The notes below the pieces were generated by a model. It had not been told where the DNA came from. It saw only the letters and a program-made list of their open reading frames with translations, and ran no database searches. Source: Prescottella equi (GTDB taxonomy: Bacteria > Actinomycetota > Actinomycetes > Mycobacteriales > Mycobacteriaceae). From it: a DNA stretch of 64,000 bases. The first letter of the stretch is position 1, and each line of letters starts with the position of its first letter. The position numbers and the translations under genes are program-made. The stretch is taken from positions 496,001-560,000 of the forward strand of contig NZ_LWTX01000001.1 of NCBI RefSeq assembly GCF_002094305.1, in the 5' to 3' direction. Positions 11,080 to 19,729 of this stretch are shown here, in pieces.

Positions 11080-11114
11080 TCGGGGTCCACTCGGAGTCCA
11101 CCTCGGAGTCCACT
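11080..11114. repeat. Short tandem repeat after gltX
   Basis: Three imperfect copies of an 11-12-base unit (consensus TCGGAGTCCACC) at 11080-11090, 11091-11102 and 11103-11114, starting just after the gltX stop. They show no pairing and no obvious role. Confidence 0.6.
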
Positions 11115-11200
11115 TCAGGTCGTCGGCCGCGGCCCGCACCGGCTCGTCCGGGCGGGTCGCGGCGGTCATTAGCGCGATTTACCGACTCTGACCAGCCGAT

Positions 11201-11231
11201 TTGTAGTTCGGGCGAGGGTTGGTGCTAATCT
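11201..11231 (+). promoter_or_regulatory. Candidate promoter of the tRNA cluster
   Basis: TTGTAG (11201-11206) and TAATCT (11226-11231), spacer 19 bases, about 60 bases before tRNA-Gln. It is the only sigma-A-like pair in the 212-base gap after gltX. Confidence 0.4.
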
Positions 11232-11290
11232 TCTTCTCGGTTCGGAACGGAGGCCAGACGCCCGCAGGGCAGGCCGAAGGAACAGACCAT

Positions 11291-11362
11291 TGGGGTATGG
11301 TGTAATTGGCAACACAGCTGATTCTGGTTCAGCCATTCTAGGTTCGAGTCCTGGTACCCCAG
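11291..11362 (+). tRNA. tRNA-Gln (CTG)
   Basis: Cloverleaf of 72 bases. Acceptor TGGGGTA (11291-11297) pairs with TACCCCA (11355-11361), with T at position 8. D stem GTGT/ACAC. Anticodon stem GCTGA/TCAGC closes the loop TTCTGGT with anticodon CTG (reads CAG). T arm CTAGG/CCTGG carries TTCGAGT. The 3' CCA is not encoded. It lies with two tRNA-Glu genes behind gltX. Confidence 0.93.
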
Positions 11363-11481
11363 CGGAAGTTCGGAGGCCGAAAGGTCGCCGTACTTCGGTG
11401 AGTTCAGCTCACCGGCTTCCAGTTACACTGCGGATGTGTTGCTTCGCAGTCATAGCAGTACAGCGTTCGATGCAAGTTCTC

Positions 11482-11554
11482 GGCCCCGTCGTCTAGCGGC
11501 CTAGGACGCCGCCCTCTCAAGGCGGTAGCGCGGGTTCGAATCCCGTCGGGGCTA
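11482..11554 (+). tRNA. tRNA-Glu (CTC), copy 1
   Basis: Cloverleaf of 73 bases. Acceptor GGCCCCG (11482-11488) pairs with CGGGGCT (11547-11553) with one terminal G-T pair; T8 and discriminator A. D stem GTCT/GGAC. Anticodon stem CCGCC/GGCGG encloses CTCTCAA with anticodon CTC (reads GAG). CCA follows directly in the DNA (11555-11557). A small hairpin CCTCCGC/GCGGAGG (11567-11584) separates it from copy 2. Confidence 0.94.
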
Positions 11555-11624
11555 CCACGGACAGACCCTCCGCAGAAGCGGAGGTTCTTCTGCGGAAGTG
11601 AACTTGCATTCGAGTGTCAGTCCT

Positions 11625-11697
11625 GGCCCCGTCGTCTAGCGGCCTAGGACGCCGCCCTCTCAAGGCGGTAGCGCGGGTTCGAATCCCGTCGGGGCTA
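11625..11697 (+). tRNA. tRNA-Glu (CTC), copy 2
   Basis: Identical over all 73 bases to copy 1, including the CTC anticodon, but followed by CAA instead of CCA, so its tail must be added enzymatically. The intervening 70 bases are unrelated to the flanks, so only the mature gene is duplicated or conserved. Confidence 0.94.
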
Positions 11698-11701
11698 CAA
11701 C

Positions 11702-11740
11702 GAGAAATACCCTCCGATCATCGATCGGAGGGTATTTCTC
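11702..11740. terminator. Terminator of the tRNA cluster
   Basis: Perfect 18-base-pair inverted repeat (11702-11719 with 11723-11740) with ATC loop. The 3' arm ends in the T-rich run TATTTCTC followed by ATTTC. It lies between the tRNAs and the oppositely oriented small gene and can serve both. Confidence 0.8.
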
Positions 11741-11775
11741 ATTTCGGGGAACGCACCGGCCGCGGCTGACCGGGC

Positions 11776-11943
11776 CTACCCGCTCTTCCGGCGGAACTCG
11801 CGTTTGTGGTCGGCGCTGCCGTGGGCATCATGGACCTTCGACTGCCCGTCCAGGTGCGCCGTCGCACTCGACTGCCGGTGGTTCTTGCGGTCGAGGGCCT
11901 CGCGGAACTTGCGCTTGATCTCATTGTCGGCCGATTCGCTCAC
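11776..11943 (-). CDS. DUF5302-type small protein
   Basis: A 55-residue, highly charged protein starting GTG 11943 with an excellent ribosome-binding site, GGAGGAGG, about 7 bases upstream. It begins VSESADNEIKRKFREALDRK and ends in a Lys/Arg-rich HKREFRRKSG tail, with a His/Gln/Ser-rich middle. This pattern (an acidic N-terminus, then a KRKFREAL helix) is that of the DUF5302 small actinobacterial family, whose function is unknown. It has no membrane segment. It is co-directional with the PPOX gene 96 bases upstream and may be its last cotranscribed gene. Confidence 0.75.
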   Translation of the reverse strand: MSESADNEIKRKFREALDRKNHRQSSATAHLDGQSKVHDAHGSADHKREFRRKSG

Positions 11944-12039
11944 GTCGTCCTCCTCCTGCCTCGGTGGTGACTCGTCGATTCGGAATGTACCGCCGAGGCC
12001 GGGCGCGCGTCGCGTGGTTTTACGGCGGCGCCGGGCTGC

Positions 12040-12537
12040 CTAGAGGTAAGCCGCGGTGGACCCGCCGACCGGCATCTCCGGCAGTCCGAGCTTGCGGTGA
12101 TCCCACGACCGCACCCGCTCCGGGACGACCTTGACGGCAATGCGCTTGTGCAGCATCATCTCGACCGCCGGCTTGACGTCCTCGGAGTACGGCCCCGTGT
12201 AGCGCTCCCAGATGCTGATCCCGACCTTGAACAGGGCCTCCGGGTCGTCCACGATCTCGCCGCGACCTTCGATCGAGACGCCGCGGAGGGTGTCGTACGT
12301 GTCACCGTCCTCGATCATCATCGTGAGCCGGTCGTCGCGCCGGAGATTGACGGCCTTCTGCGACTTGGCCTTCGTCTCGAACCACAGCTCGCCGTCGATG
12401 ACGGCGTACCACATCGCGACCAGGTGAGGGGTGCCGTTCACCCCGATCGTCGCCATCGTCGAGACTCGGCTGCGTTCGACGAATTCGGTGATCTCGGCGT
12501 CCGACATCGTGATCTGCCCGCGTTGGTTGGTCCCCAC
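12040..12537 (-). CDS. PPOX-class (F420-type) flavin/deazaflavin-binding protein
   Basis: A 165-residue split-barrel protein of the pyridoxamine-5'-phosphate-oxidase-like superfamily. It closely follows M. tuberculosis Rv2991 as I recall it: RVSTMATIGVNGTPHLVAMW, then YAVIDGELWFETKAKSQKA and VNLRRDDRLTMMIEDGDTYD. Members of this subgroup bind coenzyme F420 and reduce unidentified substrates. I start at GTG 12537, preceded by GAGGAGC, giving MGTNQRGQI as in the mycobacterial protein; the open frame to 12588 is rejected. An inverted repeat TCGTTC-TTTC-GAACGA at 12564-12579 lies just upstream and may be an operator. Confidence 0.88.
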   Translation of the reverse strand: MGTNQRGQITMSDAEITEFVERSRVSTMATIGVNGTPHLVAMWYAVIDGELWFETKAKSQKAVNLRRDDRLTMMIEDGDTYDTLRGVSIEGRGEIVDDPEALFKVGISIWERYTGPYSEDVKPAVEMMLHKRIAVKVVPERVRSWDHRKLGLPEMPVGGSTAAYL

Positions 12538-12628
12538 AGCCGCTCCTCGACTCGAAGTGGATTTCGTTCTTTCGAACGACTGTGCCACGAATCACTTTCC
12601 CGGCACGCGCGTGGGGTCGGTTAGGTCC

Positions 12629-13330
12629 TCAGAGGCGCTTGTGGAGCGCGTCCGCAGCGGCGAGCAGGTCCGCTGCCCAGCGGGCACCGGGGCGGCGGCC
12701 CATGCGATCGATCGGTCCCGACACCGAGATCGCCGCGACGACGTTGCCCGACGCATCCCGGACGGGCGCCGCGACACTGGCCACGCCGGACTCGCGTTCG
12801 GCCGCGCTCTGCGCCCAGCCACGCCGACGCACCTCGACGAGCACTCGTTCGCCGAACGAGGCCTCGGGCAGGATGGCGCGTTGGGTCTGGGCGTCCGCCC
12901 ATGCGAGAAGGACCTTGGCGCCCGAACCTGCGGTCATCGGCAGTCGCGCGCCGACGAGCACGGTGTCGCGCAGGCCGGCGGGCGGCTCCATCGACGCGAT
13001 GCACACCCGGTGGGTCCCCTCGCGCCGGTAGAGCTGAACGCTTTCTCCGGTGATCTCGCGGAGCCGCGGCAGGACGAGCGCCGCAGCATCGACGAGGGCG
13101 TCGCTCGCGGTCGCGGCGAGTTCGCCGAGGCCGGGTCCGGTGCACCACAGTCCGTCCGCGTCGCGAGTGAGGAGTCGGTGCACTTCGAGTCCCACGGCGA
13201 GACGGTGTGCGGTGGCGCGGGGGAGCCCGGTCCGGTTGCACAGTTCGGTGAGGCTGCAGGGCTGTTCGGCGACGGCGTGAAGCACGCCCATTGCTTTGTC
13301 GAGCACCCCGATACCGCTATGCTGTCTCAT
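12629..13330 (-). CDS. ltbR: IclR-family regulator of leucine biosynthesis
   Basis: A 233-residue regulator. The N-terminal winged helix-turn-helix (about residues 5-65) includes CSLTELCNRTGLPRATAHRL. The C-terminal IclR effector domain includes VASVAAPVRDASGNVVAAIS. It is divergent from leuCD, as are LtbR of Corynebacterium glutamicum and NdgR of Streptomyces, which control leuB and leuCD; the name here rests on family and position. AAGGGAG lies 9 bases before ATG 13330. CTATG-CTGTCT-CATAG (13317-13332) straddles the start codon and could be an autoregulatory site. I could not identify the leuC operator with confidence in the 129-base spacer. Confidence 0.88.
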   Translation of the reverse strand: MRQHSGIGVLDKAMGVLHAVAEQPCSLTELCNRTGLPRATAHRLAVGLEVHRLLTRDADGLWCTGPGLGELAATASDALVDAAALVLPRLREITGESVQLYRREGTHRVCIASMEPPAGLRDTVLVGARLPMTAGSGAKVLLAWADAQTQRAILPEASFGERVLVEVRRRGWAQSAAERESGVASVAAPVRDASGNVVAAISVSGPIDRMGRRPGARWAADLLAAADALHKRL

Positions 13331-13459
13331 AGATCGATACTCCCTTCTCGCATATTGGGATCATAGCCGATTGCGTGCGAGGTGGTTCGACACGGCGCGC
13401 GACACGGGGCAGCCCAGGAACCTGTCGACGCGCGACATCCCGAGACAGAGGTGGAGAAG

Positions 13460-14884
13460 ATGGCTGACAGAGGACGCACTCTGGCCGAGAAGGTGTGGGA
13501 CGAGCACGTTGTCGTGCGCGGTGAAGGTGAGGGTGCGGCACGGCAGCCGGATCTGATCTACATCGACCTGCATCTCGTTCACGAGGTCACCAGCCCGCAG
13601 GCCTTCGACGGTCTGCGGCTCGCCGGACGCAAGTTGCGCCGACCCGACCTCACGATCGCGACCGAGGACCACAATGTCCCGACGGTCGACATCGACAAGC
13701 CGATCGCGGACCCGGTCTCGCGGACCCAGGTCGACACCTTGCGGAAGAACTGTGAGGAGTTCGGAGTTCGCCTGCACCCCATGGGTGATCTCGATCAGGG
13801 CATCGTGCACGTCGTGGGCCCCCAACTCGGCCTGACCCAGCCGGGCATGACCGTCGTGTGTGGCGACAGCCATACGTCGACGCACGGTGCTTTCGGCGCT
13901 CTGGCAATGGGAATCGGCACCAGTGAGGTCGAGCACGTGATGGCGACGCAGACGCTGTCGCTGCGCCCCTTCAAGACCATGGCGATCACCGTGGACGGCG
14001 AACTGGCGCCCGGCGTCACGAGCAAGGACCTGATCCTCGCCGTGATCGCGAAGATCGGCACCGGTGGCGGGCAGGGGTACGTCCTCGAGTACCGCGGCGA
14101 GGCGATCCGCAAGCTCTCGATGGAATCGCGGATGACGATCTGCAACATGTCCATCGAGGCAGGGGCTCGCGCCGGAATGATCGCACCGGACGAGATCACC
14201 TACGAGTTCGTCAAGGGCCGTCCGCACGCCCCGCAGGGCGCCGACTGGGACGCGGCGGTGGCGGCCTGGGATCAGCTGAAGACCGACGACGACGCGGTTT
14301 TCGACGCCGAGGTGCATATCGACGGTTCGGCGCTGACGCCGTTCGTCACCTGGGGAACGAACCCCGGTCAGGGTGCCCCGCTCGGCGATTCGGTTCCCGA
14401 CCCGGCCGACTTCGCCGACGAGAGCGAACGTCTCGCCGCCGAGAAGGCGCTGGCGTACATGGGCCTGGAGGCGGGCACGCCGCTGCGCGAGGTGCCGGTC
14501 GACACCGTTTTCGTCGGTTCGTGCACCAACGGGCGTATCGAGGATCTTCGTGCGGTTGCGGAGGTTCTCAAGGGGCGCAAGGTCGCAGACGGTGTCCGGA
14601 TGCTCGTCGTGCCGGGCTCGATGCGGGTGCGCGCTCAGGCCGAGGAAGAGGGTCTCGGTGAGATCTTCACCACGGCGGGTGCCGAGTGGCGTCAGGCCGG
14701 ATGCTCGATGTGCCTGGGTATGAACCCCGACCAGTTGGCCCCGGGCGAGCGCTCGGCGTCGACATCGAACCGCAATTTCGAAGGCCGCCAAGGCAAGGGT
14801 GGGCGTACGCACCTCGTTTCTCCGGCTGTCGCGGCCGCGACAGCGGTGCGGGGCAAGCTCTCGGCACCGGCAGACCTGGCATAG
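13460..14884 (+). CDS. leuC: 3-isopropylmalate dehydratase large subunit
   Basis: A 474-residue aconitase-family subunit that, with LeuD, isomerises 2- to 3-isopropylmalate using a 4Fe-4S cluster. Cluster cysteines are visible in [12 protein letters not shown] (about residue 354) and [13 protein letters not shown] (about 414 and 417). The substrate motif [20 protein letters not shown] is near residue 133. ATG 13460 has GAGGTGGAG upstream; the open frame extending to 13382 is spacer. It forms an operon with leuD (26-base gap) and is divergent from the IclR regulator. Confidence 0.97.
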   Translation: MADRGRTLAEKVWDEHVVVRGEGEGAARQPDLIYIDLHLVHEVTSPQAFDGLRLAGRKLRRPDLTIATEDHNVPTVDIDKPIADPVSRTQVDTLRKNCEEFGVRLHPMGDLDQGIVHVVGPQLGLTQPGMTVVCGDSHTSTHGAFGALAMGIGTSEVEHVMATQTLSLRPFKTMAITVDGELAPGVTSKDLILAVIAKIGTGGGQGYVLEYRGEAIRKLSMESRMTICNMSIEAGARAGMIAPDEITYEFVKGRPHAPQGADWDAAVAAWDQLKTDDDAVFDAEVHIDGSALTPFVTWGTNPGQGAPLGDSVPDPADFADESERLAAEKALAYMGLEAGTPLREVPVDTVFVGSCTNGRIEDLRAVAEVLKGRKVADGVRMLVVPGSMRVRAQAEEEGLGEIFTTAGAEWRQAGCSMCLGMNPDQLAPGERSASTSNRNFEGRQGKGGRTHLVSPAVAAATAVRGKLSAPADLA

Positions 14885-14910
14885 GGCGCAAGGGAACTAG
14901 GAGAAAAACG

Positions 14911-15522
14911 ATGGAAGCCTTTACCACTCATAAGGGAATCGGTGTTCCGCTGCGCCGGTCCAATGTCGATACCGACCAGATCATCCCTGCGGTGTACCTG
15001 AAGCGAGTGACCCGAACCGGTTTCGAGGACGGGCTGTTCGCAGCCTGGCGGACCGACCCGGAGTTCATCCTCAACGTCGCGCCGTACGACAAGGGCAGCG
15101 TCCTGGTGGCGGGTCCCGACTTCGGCACGGGGTCGTCTCGGGAGCACGCGGTGTGGGCGTTGTCCGACTACGGTTTCCGCGTCGTCATCGCATCGCGTTT
15201 CGCCGACATCTTCCGCGGCAACGCCGGTAAGGCCGGTCTGCTCGCGGCTCAGGTCGAGCAGAGCGACGTCGAGATGCTGTGGAAGTTGCTCGAGGAGCAG
15301 CCGGGTCTCGAACTCGTGGTGGATCTCGCATCCAAGACCGTGACCGCCGGAACGACTGTGGTGCCGTTCGAGATTGACGACTACACGCGCTGGCGTCTAC
15401 TCGAGGGGCTGGACGACATCGGACTCACGTTGCGCCAGGTAGAGGCGATTTCCGAGTTCGAAAAGTCAAGGCCGTCATGGAAACCTGCGACCCTTCCGGC
15501 GCGCGTCGCGAACGACAATTGA
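14911..15522 (+). CDS. leuD: 3-isopropylmalate dehydratase small subunit
   Basis: A 203-residue swivel-domain subunit. Features include [20 protein letters not shown], the active-site loop [20 protein letters not shown] and the IIASRF-type segment [17 protein letters not shown] 14911 follows TAGGAGAAAA. The protein is a little longer at the C-terminus than M. tuberculosis LeuD. It is the last gene of the leuCD operon, closed by a hairpin 20 bases later. Confidence 0.97.
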   Translation: MEAFTTHKGIGVPLRRSNVDTDQIIPAVYLKRVTRTGFEDGLFAAWRTDPEFILNVAPYDKGSVLVAGPDFGTGSSREHAVWALSDYGFRVVIASRFADIFRGNAGKAGLLAAQVEQSDVEMLWKLLEEQPGLELVVDLASKTVTAGTTVVPFEIDDYTRWRLLEGLDDIGLTLRQVEAISEFEKSRPSWKPATLPARVANDN

Positions 15523-15541
15523 CGTAATCGGATAACTGGTT

Positions 15542-15574
15542 CGGCCCCTCGATCTAGCACAGATCGGGGGGCCG
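15542..15574. terminator. Hairpin terminator after leuD
   Basis: Arms CGGCCCCTCGATCT (15542-15555) and AGATCGGGGGGCCG (15561-15574), 14 base pairs with one T-G wobble, loop AGCAC; no strong T-tract. Confidence 0.7.
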
Positions 15575-15678
15575 CGCTTGATGAGAATTGGCGTGGCACA
15601 TAGACTCTTGCCGATTTCGGGTTTACCGTAGTTCGTAGTCGGTCCGACGGTGGACCATTAGTTTGCGGAGGATTTTCC

Positions 15679-16368
15679 ATGAACAAGGCAGAGCTCATCG
15701 ATGTTCTGACCGAGAAGCTGGGCACGGACAGGCGCACCGCGAGTGAGGCCGTCGAGCACGTGGTCGACACCATCGTGCGTGCAGTCCATGCCGGCGAGAG
15801 CGTCACCATCACCGGTTTCGGTGTCTTCGAGCAGCGCCGTCGCGCGGCTCGCGTCGCTCGCAACCCGCGCACGGGCGAGACGGTCAAGGTCAAGCCGACG
15901 TCGGTTCCGGCGTTCCGTCCGGGCGCACAGTTCAAGGCGCTCATCGCCGGTGGGCAGAAGCTCCCCAGCAGCGGACCGGCCGTCAAGCGTGGCGCCGCTG
16001 AGCCCGTGAAGAAGGCCGCCAAGAAGACGGCTGCCAAGAAGACCGCCGCCAAGAAGACGGCTGCGAAGAAGACTGCGGCCAAGGCTCCTGCCAAGACCGT
16101 GGCGAAGAAGACTGCGGCCAAGGCTCCTGCCAAGACCGCAGCCAAGAAGACCGCGGCCAAGGCTCCGGCCAAGACCGCAGCCAAGAAGACCGTCGCGAAG
16201 AAGACCGCGACCAAGGCCCCGGCCAAGGCTCCGGCCAAGACCGCAGCCAAGAAGACGGTCGCGAAGAAGACTGCAGCCAAGGCTCCCGCCAAGACCGCAG
16301 CCAAGAAGACCGTCGCGAAGAAGACTGCAGCCAAGAAGGCTCCGGCCAAGCGCACCGCACGTAAGTAA
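15679..16368 (+). CDS. hupB: HU-like nucleoid protein with lysine-rich tail
   Basis: A 229-residue histone-like protein. Residues 1-90 are a canonical HU fold ([40 protein letters not shown]). Residues about 100-229 are a repetitive Lys/Ala/Pro tail of [11 protein letters not shown]-type units resembling eukaryotic histone H1. The tail adds DNA bridging and is acetylated or methylated in mycobacterial HupB. ATG 15679 follows CGGAGGA. It is flanked by terminators, so monocistronic. The tail is encoded by imperfect tandem repeats and is a likely place for length variation between strains. Confidence 0.96.
   Translation: MNKAELIDVLTEKLGTDRRTASEAVEHVVDTIVRAVHAGESVTITGFGVFEQRRRAARVARNPRTGETVKVKPTSVPAFRPGAQFKALIAGGQKLPSSGPAVKRGAAEPVKKAAKKTAAKKTAAKKTAAKKTAAKAPAKTVAKKTAAKAPAKTAAKKTAAKAPAKTAAKKTVAKKTATKAPAKAPAKTAAKKTVAKKTAAKAPAKTAAKKTVAKKTAAKKAPAKRTARK
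16006..16350 (+). repeat. Imperfect tandem repeats in hupB tail
   Basis: Many copies of AAGAAGACNGC and GCCAAGGCTCCNGCCAAGAC-type units, in multiples of three, encode the [11 protein letters not shown] tail. Long near-identical blocks recur, for instance around 16142-16180 and 16238-16330, so slippage or recombination could add or remove units without a frameshift. Confidence 0.85.
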
Positions 16369-16401
16369 GTCGCGAGACTTCGGCGGAAATACTCCGTAAC
16401 T

Positions 16402-16442
16402 GACAAGGCGGCCACGGGATCGAATCCCGTGGCCGCCTTGTC
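16402..16442. terminator. Bidirectional terminator hupB/mutT1
   Basis: Perfect 19-base-pair inverted repeat (16402-16420 with 16424-16442), loop CGA, between convergent hupB and mutT1. The 3' end reads CTTGTC with no T-run. Confidence 0.75.
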
Positions 16443-16455
16443 GTGTGTCGAGAGG

Positions 16456-17388
16456 TCAATCCGCGTTGCGGGGCATGGGCAGCGGGCTGTCGATGTGATC
16501 CGCCGCGACCAACCGACCGCCCGACAACGACAGCACCCACGTGCTCGCCTTACGGTTTCGGGCAGGCGGCAGCGTGATGCCGTCGCGTTTGGCCCACCAC
16601 TCCAGGAGGTCAGGGATGACCCCGCCCTGGCTGCAGATGACCTGAACGCCGCCTCGAGCAGCGATCTTGCGGGCGCGGGCGCGGGCGCTCGCCGGATCGG
16701 CCGCGTACTGCTCTTCGGAGAGAAGGGGCTCGATGTGGATCGGTACTTCGAGCGACGCGGCGAGGGGCTCCACCGTCTGCACGCACCTGGTCCGGTCCGC
16801 CGACGACACCTCGGATGCTCCGAAGGCTCGTAGTTGGCCGACAAGGGCTTCCGCCTGCACACGACCCTTCTCGTCGAGCGGCCTCGTGTCGTCGTCGCCC
16901 TCGTACTTCTTCCTGCTGCCCGCCTTTGCGTGACGCACGAGCAGGACCGTGGTGGTGTCCGGCGGGATCTGGACGAACCGCCGCAGGATCGTTCGGTCCA
17001 TCGGGTAGGAGAGCTGGTCGGGGACGTCGTCCGGTGGCAGCCACCGCATCTCGTCCACCTCGTCGTTGGGCGTGAACTCACCACCCGCCGCCTCGGCTGC
17101 CCAGTATTCGACCCGCTTGAGCTTGCGATGGCCCGGTATCGGATATGTCACACCTGAGAGGTGTCGCCCCAATTGCGCTGTAATTCCGGTCTCTTCGTGG
17201 ATCTCCCGCACTGCGGCGGAAATCGATGTTTCGCCGGGATCGAGTTTTCCTTTGGGAAAAGACCAGTCGTCGTACTTCGGCCGGTGAATGAGTGCGATTT
17301 CGATCTCGTACGGGTTGTTCGGTGACTTGCGCCACAGAACTGCGCCGGCCGCGAAAATGTTTGCTTTGACCGGTTTATCAGGACTCAA
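16456..17388 (-). CDS. mutT1: MutT1: Nudix plus histidine-phosphatase protein
   Basis: A 310-residue two-domain protein. The Nudix domain (about 8-140) has the complete box from Gly47 (GKLDPGETSIS) through REIHEETG. The C-terminal histidine-phosphatase domain starts with LLVRHAKAG (His153). The fusion is that of mycobacterial MutT1, which hydrolyses 8-oxo-GTP/8-oxo-dGTP and diadenosine polyphosphates and guards the nucleotide pool. The start codon is a TTG at 17388 with AAGGAA 7 bases upstream. It lies 64 bases downstream of ppk on the same strand, as in M. tuberculosis (Rv2985-Rv2984), and is probably cotranscribed. Confidence 0.94.
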   Translation of the reverse strand: MSPDKPVKANIFAAGAVLWRKSPNNPYEIEIALIHRPKYDDWSFPKGKLDPGETSISAAVREIHEETGITAQLGRHLSGVTYPIPGHRKLKRVEYWAAEAAGGEFTPNDEVDEMRWLPPDDVPDQLSYPMDRTILRRFVQIPPDTTTVLLVRHAKAGSRKKYEGDDDTRPLDEKGRVQAEALVGQLRAFGASEVSSADRTRCVQTVEPLAASLEVPIHIEPLLSEEQYAADPASARARARKIAARGGVQVICSQGGVIPDLLEWWAKRDGITLPPARNRKASTWVLSLSGGRLVAADHIDSPLPMPRNAD

Positions 17389-17452
17389 CGGTGTGGTTCC
17401 TTCCCTCGACCGGAGGTCGTGGTCGAACGGCTGGACTGGAGCGGATTCCGCG

Positions 17453-19672
17453 TCAGGAGTTGGTGGATCTGCGTCGGCGCATCATCTCTTCCTGGTGCTC
17501 CCGCACCTTCTCGCCACGAGCGGGTGCGGCCTGCCAGCTGCCGTCGGACTGGAGTACCCAGCAGCGGGTGGTGGGATCGAGTGCGGAGTCGAAGATCTCG
17601 TCGAGCTGACGGGTGAGACGCGGATCCTTGACCTGTGCCATCACCTCGACGCGGCGATCGAGGTTCCGGTGCATCATGTCGGCGCTACCGATCCAGAACT
17701 CGTTCGAACCCTGGAAGTGCATGATTCGCGAATGCTCGAGGAAGCGGCCGAGGATCGAGCGGACCTCGATGTTCTCGCTGAGGCCGGGAACGCCGGGCTT
17801 GAGCGCACAGATCCCGCGGACCACGATCCGGACCGGGACCCCGGCCTGTGATGCGCGGTAGAGCGCGTCGATCACCTGTTCGTCGACGAGGGCGTTGGCC
17901 TTCAGCCGGATTCCCGCCTCGCGGCCGGCCTTGCGGTGCTCGATCTCCGATTCGATGCGGGCGATTATCCCGGCGCGCACGCCGTACGGGGCGACGAGCA
18001 GGTTGCGATACTGCGACTTTCGGGAGTACCCGGTGAGGGAGTTGAACAGGTCCGTCAGGTCGGCGCCGATCTCGGGTGCCGCCGTGAGCAAGCCGACGTC
18101 CTCGTAGAGGCGGGCCGTCTTGGGGTTGTAGTTGCCGGTGCCGATATGGCAGTAGCGGCGAATGGTCGACCCCTCGCGTCGCACGACGAGGCATGTCTTG
18201 CAATGGGTCTTGAGACCGACCAGTCCGTAGACGACGTGGACGCCGGCCTGTTCGAGTTTGCGGGCCCACTTGATGTTCGCCTGCTCGTCGAAGCGCGCCT
18301 TGATCTCGACGAGCGCCACCACCTGCTTGCCCGCCTCGGCCGCCGCGACGAGGGCGTTGACGATCGGGGAGTCGCCGGAGGTGCGGTAGAGCGTCTGCTT
18401 GATCGCGAGAACCTGAGGGTCGGCGGCCGCCTGCTCGATGAACCGCTGAACACTCGTGGAGAACGAGTCGTACGGGTGCTGAACGAGAACGTCGCCGTCG
18501 CGCAGGGTCGAGAAGACGCTCTTGGGCGTCTCCCGCTCGCCGAACGCCGGGTGCGTGGCGGGAACGAACGGCGCGTCCTTGAGATTCGGGCGGTCGACGC
18601 CGTACACCTGCCAGAGGGACGAAAGATCAAGAAGCCCAGGTACTTGGATGACATCCCCGGGATCCACGTCCAGTTCCCGGAGCAGCAGTTCGAGCATGTG
18701 CTCGGTCATGTCGTCGGCCACCTCGAGGCGGACCGGGGAACCGAACCGCCGTCGGGCCAGTTCGCGCTCGAGTGCCTGGAGCAGGTCCTCGTCGCGATCC
18801 TCCTCGACCTCGAAATCGGCATTGCGTGTGACGCGGAAAGCGTGGTGCTCCACCACTTCCATGCCGGGGAAGAGTACGTCGAGGTGGGCGGCGATGAGGT
18901 CCTCGGTGGGCAGGAAGGCCGCGATCGAGCCGGGGGTGTCGCCGGTGCGGGTCACGCGCACGAACCGGTCGACGTTGTCGGGCACCTTCACGCGCGCGAA
19001 GTGCTCTCCGCCGGTTGCGGCATCCTTCACGGTGACCGCGAGATTGAGGCTCAGCCCGCTGATGTAGGGGAACGGATGGGCCGGGTCGACGGCCAGCGGG
19101 GTCAGGACCGGGAAGACCTGTTCGTGGAAGTGCGCCGACAAACGCGTGCGTTCCTCAGAATCGAGGTCGGACCAGCCGATGATCGAGATGCCCTCGTCGG
19201 CGAGCGCCGGACGCACGGAATCGAGGAACACCCTGGCGTGCTTGTACGAGATCTCCTGGGTGCGGGATCCGATGAGCGCCAGTTGTTCACGGGGCGAGAG
19301 TCCGTCCGCGGACCGCACCGACAGCCCGGTTTCGTCGCGTCGTTTCAGGCCGGCCACCCGGACCATGTAGAACTCGTCGAGGTTCGAGGCGAAGATCGCG
19401 AGGAACTTTGCGCGTTCGAGCAGTGGCAGCGAAGTGTCCTCCGCGAGGGCGAGCACACGGGAGTTGAAGTCGAGCCAGCTCAGTTCGCGGTTGAGATAGC
19501 GCGCCGTGGGCAGACCGCCGTCCGGGGAGCCGGTGGGGGTGGCCGCAGGCGGGGCGGTCGGGATGATGGCCGAATGGCCGATACCCGCCGGGCGTGTTCG
19601 ATCAGAGTCGGAACCGTCCTCCGCCGATCGGTCGGAGTCCGTGCGTCGCTCGAGTGCTCTCCCGTTGCTCAC
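17453..19672 (-). CDS. ppk: Polyphosphate kinase 1
   Basis: A 739-residue PPK1, reversibly making polyphosphate from ATP. Visible blocks are [19 protein letters not shown] (N-domain), [19 protein letters not shown], the phosphorylated-His region [18 protein letters not shown] and the second His region [20 protein letters not shown]. The C-terminal [15 protein letters not shown] completes the fold. GTG 19672 is preceded by CGAGGGA at about 10 bases and gives a length near the family norm; the open frame starts at 19708. The first 55 residues are Ser/Asp/Pro-rich and probably disordered. Confidence 0.95.
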   Translation of the reverse strand: MSNGRALERRTDSDRSAEDGSDSDRTRPAGIGHSAIIPTAPPAATPTGSPDGGLPTARYLNRELSWLDFNSRVLALAEDTSLPLLERAKFLAIFASNLDEFYMVRVAGLKRRDETGLSVRSADGLSPREQLALIGSRTQEISYKHARVFLDSVRPALADEGISIIGWSDLDSEERTRLSAHFHEQVFPVLTPLAVDPAHPFPYISGLSLNLAVTVKDAATGGEHFARVKVPDNVDRFVRVTRTGDTPGSIAAFLPTEDLIAAHLDVLFPGMEVVEHHAFRVTRNADFEVEEDRDEDLLQALERELARRRFGSPVRLEVADDMTEHMLELLLRELDVDPGDVIQVPGLLDLSSLWQVYGVDRPNLKDAPFVPATHPAFGERETPKSVFSTLRDGDVLVQHPYDSFSTSVQRFIEQAAADPQVLAIKQTLYRTSGDSPIVNALVAAAEAGKQVVALVEIKARFDEQANIKWARKLEQAGVHVVYGLVGLKTHCKTCLVVRREGSTIRRYCHIGTGNYNPKTARLYEDVGLLTAAPEIGADLTDLFNSLTGYSRKSQYRNLLVAPYGVRAGIIARIESEIEHRKAGREAGIRLKANALVDEQVIDALYRASQAGVPVRIVVRGICALKPGVPGLSENIEVRSILGRFLEHSRIMHFQGSNEFWIGSADMMHRNLDRRVEVMAQVKDPRLTRQLDEIFDSALDPTTRCWVLQSDGSWQAAPARGEKVREHQEEMMRRRRSTNS

Positions 19673-19729
19673 TCCACGATCATCCCTCGAGATTCGCAGG
19701 CAGGACAATCGATCACACGGAGTTCACAG

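Noticed and set aside
11702-11740. Inverted repeat read as a possible attachment site next to tRNA-Glu
   Set aside because: tRNA genes are common integration sites, but there is no integrase, no duplicated tRNA 3' end apart from the two whole tRNA-Glu genes, and the repeat has the form of a terminator.
16006-16350. CRISPR-like direct repeats
   Set aside because: The repeats are in frame within hupB and encode the Lys/Ala tail; there are no unique spacers and no cas genes.
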